A stretch of DNA of 64,000 nucleotides. Origin: Jeotgalibacillus sp. S-D1. Its GTDB lineage: Bacteria > Bacillota > Bacilli > Bacillales > Jeotgalibacillaceae. The stretch lies in NCBI RefSeq assembly GCF_004358665.1, contig NZ_SMZR01000006.1, forward strand, positions 124,001-188,000, in the 5' to 3' direction. Positions 43,051 to 51,954 of the stretch are shown piece after piece. A program made the translations under genes and the position numbers. How positions within the stretch are numbered: position 1 is the first letter of the stretch; the number at the start of each line of letters is the position of its first letter. The notes under the pieces were generated by a model. The model had not been told where the DNA came from, ran no database searches, and saw only the letters and a list, made by a program, of their open reading frames with translations.

Positions 43051-43200
43051 TATAAATTAGGCTTTGTTAAATGTGGCTGTTGATTTCCATTGAAGGCGTT
43101 CGCTTTCCGCTCCCGCTACATCCCGCAGGAGTCTCACACCTTCAGCTCCAATCAACGGTGGTCAAATATCAACAGCCGATTTTAACAGAGCTATAAATTA
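43051..43200. mobile_element. MITE-like palindromic element with 9-bp target duplication (copy 2)
   Basis: An insert at 43060-43191 has inverted ends: GGCTTTGTTAAATGTGGCTG and, from the right, GCTCTGTTAAAATCGGCTGT, both continuing TTGAT. It is flanked by the direct repeat TATAAATTA at 43051-43059 and 43192-43200. The interior contains CGCTTTCCGCTCCCGCTACA then TCCCGCAGGAGTC, shared with the copy at 16.9 kb. It has no coding capacity, so it must move, if at all, with a transposase encoded elsewhere. Confidence 0.82.
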
Positions 43201-43270
43201 AAAACGAGAGTGTCTGAACGAAAAGACGCTCTCTTTTTTACGACAGAAACAAAACACTTAATGGAAAAGG

Positions 43271-44119
43271 GTGAAGCAGTTGCTTGAAGTACTAGAATAT
43301 AACGACCTCTTATTATTTAAAATAGACGTTATTCCATTTTTGCAGCAAAATGAAACAGAGAATAATTTATCATTAGGCATTTTGAACTCTCTTGAAGATG
43401 GAGGAGAAAAACCGCTGCTGATGGCGGCTGTTCTTAAAAATGACAAGCTTTCAATGGTGCTGCTCCAAACCATTCCTGTTCAGGTCATTTTTTCTAAGCC
43501 GGCAGGATTAACGACGCAGGATTATAAGATACTTGGCAGCCTTCTGGTGAAGTTGAATATACCGGGTATTGTGGGTGAAAAAGAATGTGGGTTGGCTGTT
43601 ATGGATGCAATGAGCGATCATCTGCAAAAAAAATACGCAATTGGGATGAACCAGCGAATTTATAAACTGGATCATGTAACAAAAGCTGCAGCCCCGGACG
43701 GCAAGCTTCGAATCCTGCGGCACGAGGACCTGTCAGTCGTAAAAGAGTGGGTCTACCTTTTTCATGAAGAAATTGATCAGCCCATTGATAGGGAAGAAGC
43801 TGGGAAAATCGCTGCCGCTGTAATTAAGAAGGGCTGCCTTCACGGATGGGAATCAAAAGCGAAACTTGTTTCAATGGCCAATATCTCCAGACCTACGAAA
43901 ACCAATTGTACAGTCACTTTAGTCTTTACCCCAAAGGAAGAACGCGGGTTTGGTTTTGCATCCAGCTGCGTGTCAGCTCTATCCCAGAAAATGCTCAACC
44001 AGGGCTTTCGATCAACCAGTCTGTACACAGACCTGGATAACCCGACCTCAAACAAAATTTACATCGAAATTGGATATAAGCCTATTATGGATTCTGTTGC
44101 AGTCCATTTTACCGAGTAG
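43271..44119 (+). CDS. GNAT-type acetyltransferase, two-part
   Basis: 282 residues. The C-terminal half is a GNAT domain: VTLVFTPKEERGFGFASSCV (motif A) and LYTDLDNPTSNKIYIEIGYK (motif B). The N-terminal half (ENNLSLGILNSLEDGGEKPL and on) is the degenerate GNAT half seen in predicted Bacillus acetyltransferases. Substrate unknown. The GTG 43271 start has AAAAGG almost touching it. TTG 43280, three codons later, is better spaced from AAGGGTG and may be real. A TATAAATTA-flanked element lies just upstream. Confidence 0.8.
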   Translation: MKQLLEVLEYNDLLLFKIDVIPFLQQNETENNLSLGILNSLEDGGEKPLLMAAVLKNDKLSMVLLQTIPVQVIFSKPAGLTTQDYKILGSLLVKLNIPGIVGEKECGLAVMDAMSDHLQKKYAIGMNQRIYKLDHVTKAAAPDGKLRILRHEDLSVVKEWVYLFHEEIDQPIDREEAGKIAAAVIKKGCLHGWESKAKLVSMANISRPTKTNCTVTLVFTPKEERGFGFASSCVSALSQKMLNQGFRSTSLYTDLDNPTSNKIYIEIGYKPIMDSVAVHFTE

Positions 44120-44278
44120 CTTTATACATCTAAAAGAACGTGTTGAGCTCTATAAAAAACAACAATAACTCCATTCGTCATGAAGTATTCAATCTTATCT
44201 CGATCAAGCTGCACTGAAATCTTATTTAATGGGTAAAGATTGTAATAGGTACCAGGAATCGATAGAGGAGGAACTTCT

Positions 44279-45226
44279 GTGACAGAATTATCAAATGAAT
44301 ATATTGAAGAAGTAGTTAAGGCGTGCAGACCTTTCGCATCAAAAGGAAGCGTCATTGGCCATATTCCCGGACTTGATCAGTCCCATCTGACCGATCTGGG
44401 TGTAACGATCGTCACGCTTGATGGCAAAACGTATTCAGCAGGGGAAGCTGAACACAATTTTTCCATTCAGAGCATTTCCAAGGTCATTATCTTGCTAATA
44501 GCATTGGAGGATTTTGGGAAAGATATCGTATTCCAAAAAGTAGGCATGGAACCTACAGATGATTTCTTTAATTCAATCTCCAATTTAGAAAGCTATGAAG
44601 GCCACCGTCCTTACAATCCTTTTATTAATTCCGGCGCCATTGCGACAGCCAGCTTAATTAAAGGCGGCTCAGTTAAAGAAAAATTTAACCGTATTTTGGA
44701 TTTTCTGCGAACCATAACAGAGAATGACAAAATCTATATGAATGAGGAAACCTACGATGCGGAAATTAAAAACGGAGCAAGAAATAAAGCCTTGGCCTAC
44801 TTTATGGAAAGCACTGGTGTTTTATCCGCTCAGGAATCGGATGATGCACTGGATCTTTATCATCGCGTAAACTCCATTGAAATAAATGCTTTAGCATTAG
44901 CTAAAATTGGTTGTTTCCTATCCAACCACGGCCGGATAATCGGCAAAAAGAAACAGCTGATTCATGCCGAGCATGTGCGTACAGTAAAAGCCATTATGCT
45001 GACATCAGGGATGTATAATGAATCAGGAACATTTGCTGTTGAAGTGGGATTTCCTTTAAAAAGCGGAGTTTCCGGCAGCATTGTGGGTTCCGTGCCCGGT
45101 AAAATGGGGATCGGCATCATCGGACCTGCCATTAATAAAAAAGGTAACAGTCTGGCTGGAGGAGAAGTGCTGCGCCTTCTATCAAAGGATTTAAAGTTAA
45201 ATATTTTTCATGATGAAAACTCATAG
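44279..45226 (+). CDS. glsA: glutaminase
   Basis: A 315-residue serine-dependent beta-lactamase-fold glutaminase that deamidates glutamine to glutamate. The catalytic S65-x-x-K68 lies in FSIQSISKVI. Other conserved elements are PYNPFINSGAI, the Tyr in MLTSGMYNESG, and VPGKMGIGIIGP. GTG start with AGAGGAGGA. Length is usual for the family. B. subtilis has two (YbgJ and YlaM), and I cannot tell which type. Confidence 0.94.
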   Translation: MTELSNEYIEEVVKACRPFASKGSVIGHIPGLDQSHLTDLGVTIVTLDGKTYSAGEAEHNFSIQSISKVIILLIALEDFGKDIVFQKVGMEPTDDFFNSISNLESYEGHRPYNPFINSGAIATASLIKGGSVKEKFNRILDFLRTITENDKIYMNEETYDAEIKNGARNKALAYFMESTGVLSAQESDDALDLYHRVNSIEINALALAKIGCFLSNHGRIIGKKKQLIHAEHVRTVKAIMLTSGMYNESGTFAVEVGFPLKSGVSGSIVGSVPGKMGIGIIGPAINKKGNSLAGGEVLRLLSKDLKLNIFHDENS

Positions 45227-45259
45227 ACCTGCGGCGCTGTGGGAACAAACTACATAAGA

Positions 45260-45294
45260 ATGCTCTCACGAAAAGATTCGTGAGAGCATTTTTA
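45260..45294 (+). terminator. terminator after glsA
   Basis: A 13-bp perfect stem (ATGCTCTCACGAA / TTCGTGAGAGCAT) with AAGA loop and TTTT. Confidence 0.95.
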
Positions 45295-45318
45295 CTTTGT
45301 TCAGGATCGTTTGTCTAT

Positions 45319-46524
45319 TTAAGAAAGGCTTACTTCCAGTGTTTTCAGACCTCTTAATAAAAAGACATGCTTCCAGTCCGGCTCACTCCCCGGCTGCTGA
45401 GCTGGACGTATTTCAGGGAATGCAGTCAGCAGTTTTTCGAGAGCAATTTTTCCTTCCAGACGGGCAAGTGGTGCACCAAGACAAAAATGAATGCCAAACC
45501 CAAATGCCACATGAGCATTTTGCTCTCTCGTAATATCGAATTCGCCGGCATTTTTAAATTTTTCTTCATCACGATTTGCAGAGCTTAACGATGCCAGCAC
45601 TAAATCGCCGCGGCGGATTGTTTTGCCATGAAAATCCGTATCATCTTCCGCCCAACGAGCAGTTGAGAAGTCAACCGGGCTGTAAAATCGAAGCCCTTCT
45701 TCAATTGCCGGTTCCACAAGAGATAAATCGGCTTTCAATTTTTTAAATTGTTCCGGGTGCTCAAAAAGAGCGTACATGGTGTTTGATATAAGGTTAACAG
45801 TTGTTTCATGTCCTGCGATAATAAGAAGCACAATCATGGAATAAAGTTCATCCCTGTTTAATTGATCTCCTTCCTCTTCAGCAAGTAAAAGTTTGGAGAT
45901 AAAGTCGTCCTTGGGATTTGCTTTTCTCTTCTCAAACAATTGAGATAAATAGTCAATAAAAGCTGAAACATCCTCATGGAAGTCAGCCGCCATATCATCA
46001 GCAGCTTCTAAGATGGTATTGGACCATTTTCGGAATTTATTTCGGTCTTCTGCAGGTACGCCCAGCAGTTCGCTTATCACAATAATAGGAAGGGGGAACG
46101 CATAGTCATCAATCAAATCCACCGGTCCGTCCTTCTCTTTCATTTCTTTTATTAACTCTTCAGCAATTTCATTAATTCTCGGACCCAGTTCTCTAATCGT
46201 TTTCGGATTGAAATAAGGCTGAACCAGTTTTCTGAGACGAGTGTGGTCTGGCGGATCAACATCCAGCATCATATTGCGAAATATTGCGATAATCTTTCCA
46301 TGATCTTCATTATTTGAAGGCTGAGTAAACAGTTTGCTTTGATCCTTGATAAAATAGGGTTTTTTTAATAGCTCTTTTACATGATCATATTTTGTGATAA
46401 TCCAAGAGTTCTGCTCTGCCTGCTGACCCATAGAAAAAACAGGATCATTTTGGCGGAGGGTTTCATAAAAAGGATAGGCTCCTACTTTGAAATTGGACGA
46501 AAAAACAGCTTCCGCGGTTTTCAT
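45319..46524 (-). CDS. cytochrome P450
   Basis: A 401-residue soluble bacterial P450. I-helix oxygen motif LIIAGHETTVN (237-242), K-helix E276-x-x-R279, and heme loop FGFGIHFCLG with Cys348. Size and the AFGFGIHFCLGAPLARLEGK segment fit the CYP107/CYP109-like Bacillus P450s. Substrate unknown. No redox partner gene is adjacent. ATG 46524 with AGGAGG. Confidence 0.93.
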   Translation of the reverse strand: MKTAEAVFSSNFKVGAYPFYETLRQNDPVFSMGQQAEQNSWIITKYDHVKELLKKPYFIKDQSKLFTQPSNNEDHGKIIAIFRNMMLDVDPPDHTRLRKLVQPYFNPKTIRELGPRINEIAEELIKEMKEKDGPVDLIDDYAFPLPIIVISELLGVPAEDRNKFRKWSNTILEAADDMAADFHEDVSAFIDYLSQLFEKRKANPKDDFISKLLLAEEEGDQLNRDELYSMIVLLIIAGHETTVNLISNTMYALFEHPEQFKKLKADLSLVEPAIEEGLRFYSPVDFSTARWAEDDTDFHGKTIRRGDLVLASLSSANRDEEKFKNAGEFDITREQNAHVAFGFGIHFCLGAPLARLEGKIALEKLLTAFPEIRPAQQPGSEPDWKHVFLLRGLKTLEVSLS

Positions 46525-46570
46525 ACATCTGCCTCCTAATGTTTCGAATAGCTAAATTATATAAGATATC

Positions 46571-46795
46571 ATGGATACTCTCAAACAATATATGGAAATG
46601 TGGAGGAAGTTTTTAAGTGTTCAGATGCAATATGATCACAATTCCGGGGAAGTCAGCAGGCGGAAAAATTTGTTGAGCATCCAGCGTGCAATTTGTATTT
46701 GTGAAGAGCATAATAGTTTAGATAAGCAGTTACATAATGTTAATAAAATGGAAGTTTTAAAGAAAGCTTTGTTCGATGTAAACGCAACAGGCTGA
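46571..46795 (+). CDS. hypothetical small protein
   Basis: A 74-residue frame with natural-looking composition (LLSIQRAICICEEHNSLDKQ, KMEVLKKALFDV) but no clear ribosome site before ATG 46571. An ATG at 46591 is an alternative. A rightward terminator overlaps its stop, which supports transcription of this strand. No family recognised. Confidence 0.45.
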   Translation: MDTLKQYMEMWRKFLSVQMQYDHNSGEVSRRKNLLSIQRAICICEEHNSLDKQLHNVNKMEVLKKALFDVNATG

Positions 46796-46825
46796 TGCCA
46801 CTAAGGTGTCGGCCTTCTCCTTTTT
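46790..46825 (+). terminator. terminator overlapping the small gene's stop
   Basis: GGCTGATGCC / GGTGTCGGCC form a 10-bp stem including G-T pairs, with loop ACTAA, then TTCTCCTTTTT. Confidence 0.7.
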
Positions 46826-46879
46826 AAAATTAACCATGTAACAAAAACCCTAAACTCAAAAGAAAGGTCGTTAAAATAA

Positions 46880-48085
46880 ATGAATACATATACGGGAAAG
46901 AAGCGTTTGCAATTCGCGCTGTTACTTGGAACGCTGGGTGCACTGGGGCCACTAACCATTGATATGTATCTTCCGGCCTTTCCATCCATTGCTGGAGACC
47001 TTCAAACCAGCGCGTCATCTGTTCAGCTCAGCTTAACTGCCTGCTTGCTTGGTCTGGGTCTCGGCCAGCTGGTCATGGGACCGATGAGTGATGTGCACGG
47101 CAGAAAAAAGCCGCTCCTAATTGGTCTGGCAGCTTATTTGCTTGCATCTTTTTTAATTTCCTTATCATCGACAATCGGGTTTTTAATTGCCGCACGTTTT
47201 CTCCAGGGATTTGCCGCGGCCGCCGGAATCGTTATTTCCCGTGCGATTGTAAGAGATGTGTACAGCGGTCCTGAGCTTACAAAGTTCTTTGCACTGTTAA
47301 TGCTTGTCAGCAACCTTGCACCTATATTAGCGCCGATTGCAGGCAGCGGAGTGCTGCTCTTTACCGACTGGAATGGGGTTTTTATTGTTCTCGGAGTTAT
47401 TGGAATTCTGCTGTTTGGCATCATTTCATTACGTCTTCAGGAAACCTTGCCGCCAAGTGAAAGGGTTCCGAGCAATATCCTGCAAACGCTGAAAAACTTT
47501 AAATCTCTGCTGACCAACCGCCAATTTGCAGGTTATGCGCTTGCCCAGGGATTAATGATAGCCGGAGTGTTTGCTTATGTTTCAGGGACGCCATTTGTGT
47601 ATCAGAACATTTACGGGGTATCTCCACAGCAATTTAGTCTCTTATTTGGCGTAAACGGATTTGGCTTGATTTTTGGTACCCAAATTGTAGGGAGGCTTTC
47701 GCACCGCATTCCGGAACGTCAATTTCTAATGATCGGCCTGCTGCAGGCAGGAGTTGTCAGCACTGCACTCCTGATCGCTGTGCTGTTGGACGGTCCGTTT
47801 ATTTCTTTAGCTATACCGTTATTCTTTTTTGTTATGTCAATCGGGATGGTCTCTACCTCCAGCTTTTCTTTGGCAATGGAAACACAAGGGCATATTGCAG
47901 GGAGCGCATCGGCACTGCTTGGCCTGCTGCCGTTTTTACTTGGTTCCATCACAGCCCCGCTGGTCGGTATTGCAGGAGAATATACGGCTGTACCAATGGG
48001 AGCCATCATGTTTACAACCAGTACGCTTGCCTTGCTGTCTTATTTTGGTTTAGCAAGAAGATCGGAAAAACAGCCGGTATCATAA
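46880..48085 (+). CDS. Bcr/CflA-family multidrug MFS exporter
   Basis: 401 residues with 12 membrane segments. LTIDMYLPAFPSIAGDL in TM1 is the Bcr/CflA hallmark, and GPMSDVHGRKKPLLIGL is the MFS loop 2-3 motif. IVISRAIVRDVYSG and APIAGSGVLL in TM4-5 are the drug/H+ antiporter (motif C-like) region. Drug specificity cannot be read. The ribosome site AGAAAGG is modest. Confidence 0.9.
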   Translation: MNTYTGKKRLQFALLLGTLGALGPLTIDMYLPAFPSIAGDLQTSASSVQLSLTACLLGLGLGQLVMGPMSDVHGRKKPLLIGLAAYLLASFLISLSSTIGFLIAARFLQGFAAAAGIVISRAIVRDVYSGPELTKFFALLMLVSNLAPILAPIAGSGVLLFTDWNGVFIVLGVIGILLFGIISLRLQETLPPSERVPSNILQTLKNFKSLLTNRQFAGYALAQGLMIAGVFAYVSGTPFVYQNIYGVSPQQFSLLFGVNGFGLIFGTQIVGRLSHRIPERQFLMIGLLQAGVVSTALLIAVLLDGPFISLAIPLFFFVMSIGMVSTSSFSLAMETQGHIAGSASALLGLLPFLLGSITAPLVGIAGEYTAVPMGAIMFTTSTLALLSYFGLARRSEKQPVS

Positions 48086-48095
48086 ATCAAATAAA

Positions 48096-48134
48096 AAAGG
48101 CCAGTTTCTGTTTAAACAGAAACTGGCTCTTTTT
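48096..48134. terminator. perfect palindromic bidirectional terminator
   Basis: GCCAGTTTCTG-TTTAAA-CAGAAACTGGC is perfectly self-complementary, with A-run left and TCTTTTT right, between convergent genes. Confidence 0.95.
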
Positions 48135-49242
48135 ATAGGGGTGGAATGTGCCCGGTGTATAAAGATTGTGGACGGTAAATGCGGTTGTCATTGGATTGCT
48201 CCATTATATTTGCTGTCCAGCCAACCATTCTGCTGGCAGTAAACGTGGGGGTAAACAGCTCTGGTGGAATCTCAACTGCTTTTAAAATGGCAGCAGCATA
48301 AAATTCAACGTTTGTATAAAGCTTACGCCCAGGCTTGAACTGACCCAGCAAAGTTAGAGCAGCGGCCTCCACATGGCAGGCTAAATCAAGCCAGGGGTCT
48401 TCTCCGGACAGTGTTAATGCCATTTCTTTCAGTGCTTCTGACCTGGGATCAGTTGTTTTATAAACCCTGTGGCCAAACCCCATCAGCTTCTTATTGTTTT
48501 TTAACTTTGCTGTTATCCATTTTTCTGCATGCTCTTTTGCTCCAATATCGTTCAGCATGCTGGTTACCTCACTTGGAGCACCGCCATGCAGCGGACCTTT
48601 CATAGCTCCAACAGCACCGGCAACACTCGATACCAAGTCAGATTCTGATGAAGCGATGACCCTTGCAGTAAAGGTCGAAGCATTCATTCCATGTTCCATC
48701 GTGAGGATTGAATAGGCGGTTAAAGCTTTTACATGAGCATCAGACGGGGTCTTCCCATGCAGCATATATAAATAGTTTTCAATATGGTTTAGCGAAGAAT
48801 CCGGATCCACCGGTTTATTTCCATTCAGCAGAGCAAATCTTGTTGTTATGATGGCAGGTATGACAGCTGTAACTGCAATCGCTTGATCGATTGTGGGCGG
48901 CCATTGATAGGATTGGTCTTCCATTGAAGACAGACAGGTTCGTATAACACCCATCAATGACATCCTGGCAGGGAGCTGTTTCATGATAGCAAGAAGGTGC
49001 CCGGGCAATACCCGGCTTTTTTTGAAGCGGTCTTGAAGAGATTGTAATTTCTGCGCATTAGGAAGGGTGCCGTGCCACAAAAGGTAGCTAACTTCTTCAA
49101 ATGTATGATGCAAGGATAACTTCTTTGCATCGTGTCCTCTATAGATTAACCGGCCGTTCTCTCCATCTACCAGGCTAATTGACGTTTTAGCTGCAATTAT
49201 CCCTTCCAGGCCCTTGCTCCATTGGACGGTCATTTTGCTCAC
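48133..49242 (-). CDS. citA: citrate synthase CitA
   Basis: A 369-residue citrate synthase of the minor CitA type. It has His184 in MEHGMNAST, His219 in GPLHGGAPS and His258 in MGFGHRVYK. The catalytic Asp of ordinary citrate synthases is Glu313 here (YTNVEFYAAAIL). As I recall, B. subtilis CitA has the same substitution, and this was linked to its low activity. It condenses oxaloacetate and acetyl-CoA. A methylcitrate synthase role is possible but no prp genes are near. It stands alone, unlike citZ, which lies with icd-mdh. Confidence 0.9.
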   Translation of the reverse strand: MSKMTVQWSKGLEGIIAAKTSISLVDGENGRLIYRGHDAKKLSLHHTFEEVSYLLWHGTLPNAQKLQSLQDRFKKSRVLPGHLLAIMKQLPARMSLMGVIRTCLSSMEDQSYQWPPTIDQAIAVTAVIPAIITTRFALLNGNKPVDPDSSLNHIENYLYMLHGKTPSDAHVKALTAYSILTMEHGMNASTFTARVIASSESDLVSSVAGAVGAMKGPLHGGAPSEVTSMLNDIGAKEHAEKWITAKLKNNKKLMGFGHRVYKTTDPRSEALKEMALTLSGEDPWLDLACHVEAAALTLLGQFKPGRKLYTNVEFYAAAILKAVEIPPELFTPTFTASRMVGWTANIMEQSNDNRIYRPQSLYTGHIPPL

Positions 49243-49604
49243 TCCAGTCTGTTAATTGCATGAACGGAATATTGTAAACGCACAATCCGGACATTTGTTA
49301 TTCGTTACCAGGGGAAAATGGTCATTCTTCTTTAGATAAGGGAGAGTGAAGAAGGCTTCATTATATGAAAGGATATGGAGGAAGGAGTTTAGAAAGCCCC
49401 TCCTTATGTATATGATGAGGTCTGGCTGAGTATTCAAGTGGCATTCCGGCTGGGAGAAGGTGATATGCGACGTGGTATGCCGTTCGCATTGATCATTTAG
49501 TAAAATAAATCATTGACCGTTAAAAAATAGATTTCCCTAAACGTTTTATAAAAGGTGCTTTAGAGGAATAGTAAAGAAAAGGGTATTTTTACAAAAGGAG
49601 CCGA
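49243..49604. other. intergenic region, no gene seen
   Basis: 362 bases between divergent citA and the hydrolase gene. No frame has both a ribosome site and plausible composition. It must contain both promoters, but no consensus pair is clear. Confidence 0.45.
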
Positions 49605-49610
49605 GTGAAT

Positions 49611-50180
49611 ATGAGTCATCCAAAAACAGCGATGCTGATCATCGATATGATGAATAAAATGGATTTTGATGGAGGAGAGGATTTATTAACGAATACTCTC
49701 CCTATGGTGGATCGCCTGGTCGCTCTTAAAAATCGCGTAAAAGAAGCTGGCATTCCTGTAATATATGTAAATGATAACTTCGGACAGTGGCAGGACAACG
49801 CAGAAAACATTATTGAAGAATGCCGGAAAAAACCGGGAAAAGAAGTGATTGAAAAAATTCTGCCGGATGAAGATGATTACTTTATCATTAAGCCGAAGCA
49901 TTCAGGTTTTTTTGGGACACAGCTTGATATCCTTCTTCATCAACTGGGTATTGATAATTTAATTCTCACTGGCATTGCAGGCAATATCTGTGTTCTCTTC
50001 ACTGCCAATGATGCCTACATGCGTGAGTATAAATTATATGTACCAAAGGATTGTATGGCCTCCGAGAAGGATAGTGATAACGACAACGCTATCCAGATCA
50101 TCAAACGGTCGCTGATGGCTGATACGACGCCTGCAGCAGAGCTGGATTTAAAGAAAATTGAAGAAAAGAATCATGCTTAA
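49611..50180 (+). CDS. isochorismatase-family cysteine hydrolase
   Basis: 189 residues. The catalytic triad is readable: Asp in AMLIIDMMNKMDF, Lys in FIIKPKHSGFFGT and Cys in TGIAGNICVLFTANDAYM. Family members hydrolyse isochorismate, nicotinamide or N-carbamoyl compounds, and no specificity is visible. ATG 49611 has AAAGGAGC. The GTG two codons earlier is less well spaced. Confidence 0.88.
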   Translation: MSHPKTAMLIIDMMNKMDFDGGEDLLTNTLPMVDRLVALKNRVKEAGIPVIYVNDNFGQWQDNAENIIEECRKKPGKEVIEKILPDEDDYFIIKPKHSGFFGTQLDILLHQLGIDNLILTGIAGNICVLFTANDAYMREYKLYVPKDCMASEKDSDNDNAIQIIKRSLMADTTPAAELDLKKIEEKNHA

Positions 50181-50196
50181 CACCCGCCTCCCGGTA

Positions 50197-50227
50197 ACCC
50201 TCCAGATACATACTGGGGGGTTTTTGG
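50197..50227 (+). terminator. terminator after the isochorismatase-family gene
   Basis: AACCCTCCAG / CTGGGGGGTT arms with one G-T pair, then TTTTT. Confidence 0.85.
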
Positions 50228-50345
50228 CAGTTACGGGGATGCTGTCAAGATCACTGCAAGACCGTTATATCTCCCATGCAGCAACACCTGTGCAAAATCT
50301 GTTAAAATTATAATTTTTTTTCATCTATAACCCTCCAGAAAATTG

Positions 50346-50398
50346 TGGTAAAATAAGCTTACTTGGTGACGCAACGTCACGCGCAAGCTTTTTGGAGG
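50346..50398 (+). promoter_or_regulatory. MerR-gene control region: extended -10, dyad and leader hairpin
   Basis: TGGTAAAAT (50346-50354) is an extended -10. It is followed by the dyad GTGACG-CAA-CGTCAC (50366-50380), a likely self-operator of the MerR-type regulator. The dyad is nested inside AAGCTT (50355-50360) and AAGCTT (50385-50390), which are mutually complementary. The transcript could fold into a hairpin ending in TTTTT just before the ribosome site TGGAGG. Protein binding and RNA attenuation are both possible. Confidence 0.65.
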
Positions 50399-50406
50399 AA
50401 AACGAT

Positions 50407-51138
50407 ATGACATTACTTTCAACTGGGGAAGCCGCACGGCAGCTGCAGGTATCGGTTCGTACATTAAGATATTATGACCAGATCGGTCTGGCAGAGCCCT
50501 CACGAAAAGACGATTACGGCAAGCGATTTTACAGTGAAGAAGATATGGTTCAACTGGAGAAAATTCTCCTTTTAAAATCGTTATCCCTTTCTTTGGAAGA
50601 CAGCCGAAAAGTACTTCTGGAAAATTCAACCCACTCGATATTAACCGCGCATAAATCAGCCTTAGAACAGCAGTTCAAAGAAATTGACCATTCCATTTCA
50701 CAGACTAATTCCTTATTACATACACTCAAGATTGAAAACACAATTGACTGGAAAATGCTTTTAAAACTTGTAGTGAAAAAAGCGGATAAACAAAATTGGC
50801 AGCACTATTTTAATCAGGAGGAGAATCTGATTCTTGCTGACAGACTTCCGAAATTAGAAAGTGCCAATATTACTACAAAAAAATGGATGAATCTATTAAA
50901 GAGGATAGAGCTGTGTATTCAAGCAAAGGAAAGCCCCAAATCCGAAACCGCTCAACTCATCATTGAAGATATAGAATTATTGTCTATGGAGACTTTTAAC
51001 GGAGATGAACAATTGATGGAGAAGTTTTGGGAGGTGCGTAAGTCCCCGGAAGCTTCTGAAGAGCTCGGATTATATCCGATTAATGAAAAGATCATTCATT
51101 TTCTGAATGAGGCAATGTCAAATGCAGAATCGGCTTAA
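50407..51138 (+). CDS. MerR-family regulator with TipAS-like C-terminus
   Basis: 243 residues. The N-terminal MerR helix-turn-helix is TGEAARQLQVSVRTLRYYDQ then IGLAEP, followed by the wing. A coiled-coil dimer helix comes next (ALEQQFKEIDHSISQTNSLL). The C-terminal part (SMETFNGDEQLMEKFWEVRK) resembles TipAS-type drug-sensing domains. It probably controls itself through the dyad at 50366-50380. ATG 50407 follows TGGAGGAAAACG. Ligand unknown, and no obvious target gene adjoins. Confidence 0.85.
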   Translation: MTLLSTGEAARQLQVSVRTLRYYDQIGLAEPSRKDDYGKRFYSEEDMVQLEKILLLKSLSLSLEDSRKVLLENSTHSILTAHKSALEQQFKEIDHSISQTNSLLHTLKIENTIDWKMLLKLVVKKADKQNWQHYFNQEENLILADRLPKLESANITTKKWMNLLKRIELCIQAKESPKSETAQLIIEDIELLSMETFNGDEQLMEKFWEVRKSPEASEELGLYPINEKIIHFLNEAMSNAESA

Positions 51139-51285
51139 AGTTAAGTTGCAAAAGATTATTATTTTATAATTCTGTCAAAAATAGCATAAGGGTAACGATT
51201 TTAAGGAAGGAGGGTATTTGAACAGGAGTTTACGCCTGGTCCGCCTTCAACTTGAAAAATGAAGAAGCCTGATTGCTGCTTCCCC

Positions 51286-51954
51286 TTAATCAAGCCACTC
51301 CAGGATGCCGTTTAAGTCTGTGTAAATCTTATCGGGAGCAAAGCCTAATTCTTCTGCCGGCAGCCCATTGCGGTTGATCCATGCAGTATGGAAGCCGAAG
51401 CTTTTAGCACCCGTAATATCCCATCCATTTGAAGACATAAATAAGATCTCTTCCCGTTTCAGACCGGTCTTTTCAAGAACAAGATGATAAGAGGCTGGTG
51501 TCGGTTTGTATTGTTTTATTTCATCCACACTGACGATGCCATCAAACAATGGTGAAAAACCGGCATTATCAATCAATGGGTTTAGCATATCAGGCGTGCC
51601 GTTAGAAAAGACAAGTGTTTGTTTTTCGTGAAGAGCTTTTAAAACTTCTTCGGTTTCATGAAAAGCAGTTAATTTTTTATAGGCATCCAGCAGTTCCTGC
51701 TCCTGTTCAGGTGTCAAGGACTCCCCCTGTTCTTTAACGGCATAGATTAATGAACTCAGGGTAATCTGGTCAAAGGGTTTATACCTCCCCATGAGCTGTC
51801 TGAGGAAAAAATATTCAAGCTGTTTTTTACGCCATGAGAGGCTGATGGCCTTGCCTTTTCCCGGAAACCACTTATCGCAGGCTTTGGTAACCGAATGAAC
51901 ATCAAACAGTGTTCCGTATGCATCAAAAACAAATGCCTTTATAACTGGCTTCAT
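51286..51954 (-). CDS. haloacid dehalogenase type II (HAD superfamily)
   Basis: 222 residues. Asp11 nucleophile in FVFDAYGTLFDVHSV, Thr/Ser-Asn in LVFSNGTPDML, Lys in QYKPTPASYHLVL and FMSSNGWDITGAKSFGFHTA match type II (L-2-haloacid) dehalogenases. The real substrate may be another phosphate or halo compound. A weak GAAGC/GCTTC hairpin with a T-rich tail (51255-51282) lies after it. Confidence 0.9.
   Translation of the reverse strand: MKPVIKAFVFDAYGTLFDVHSVTKACDKWFPGKGKAISLSWRKKQLEYFFLRQLMGRYKPFDQITLSSLIYAVKEQGESLTPEQEQELLDAYKKLTAFHETEEVLKALHEKQTLVFSNGTPDMLNPLIDNAGFSPLFDGIVSVDEIKQYKPTPASYHLVLEKTGLKREEILFMSSNGWDITGAKSFGFHTAWINRNGLPAEELGFAPDKIYTDLNGILEWLD

Noticed and set aside
49440-49604. 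Sigma-B-type promoter (GTTTTA ... GGGTAT) before the isochorismatase-family gene
   Set aside because: The two elements are about 30 bp apart, too far for a sigma-B promoter (12-15 bp).
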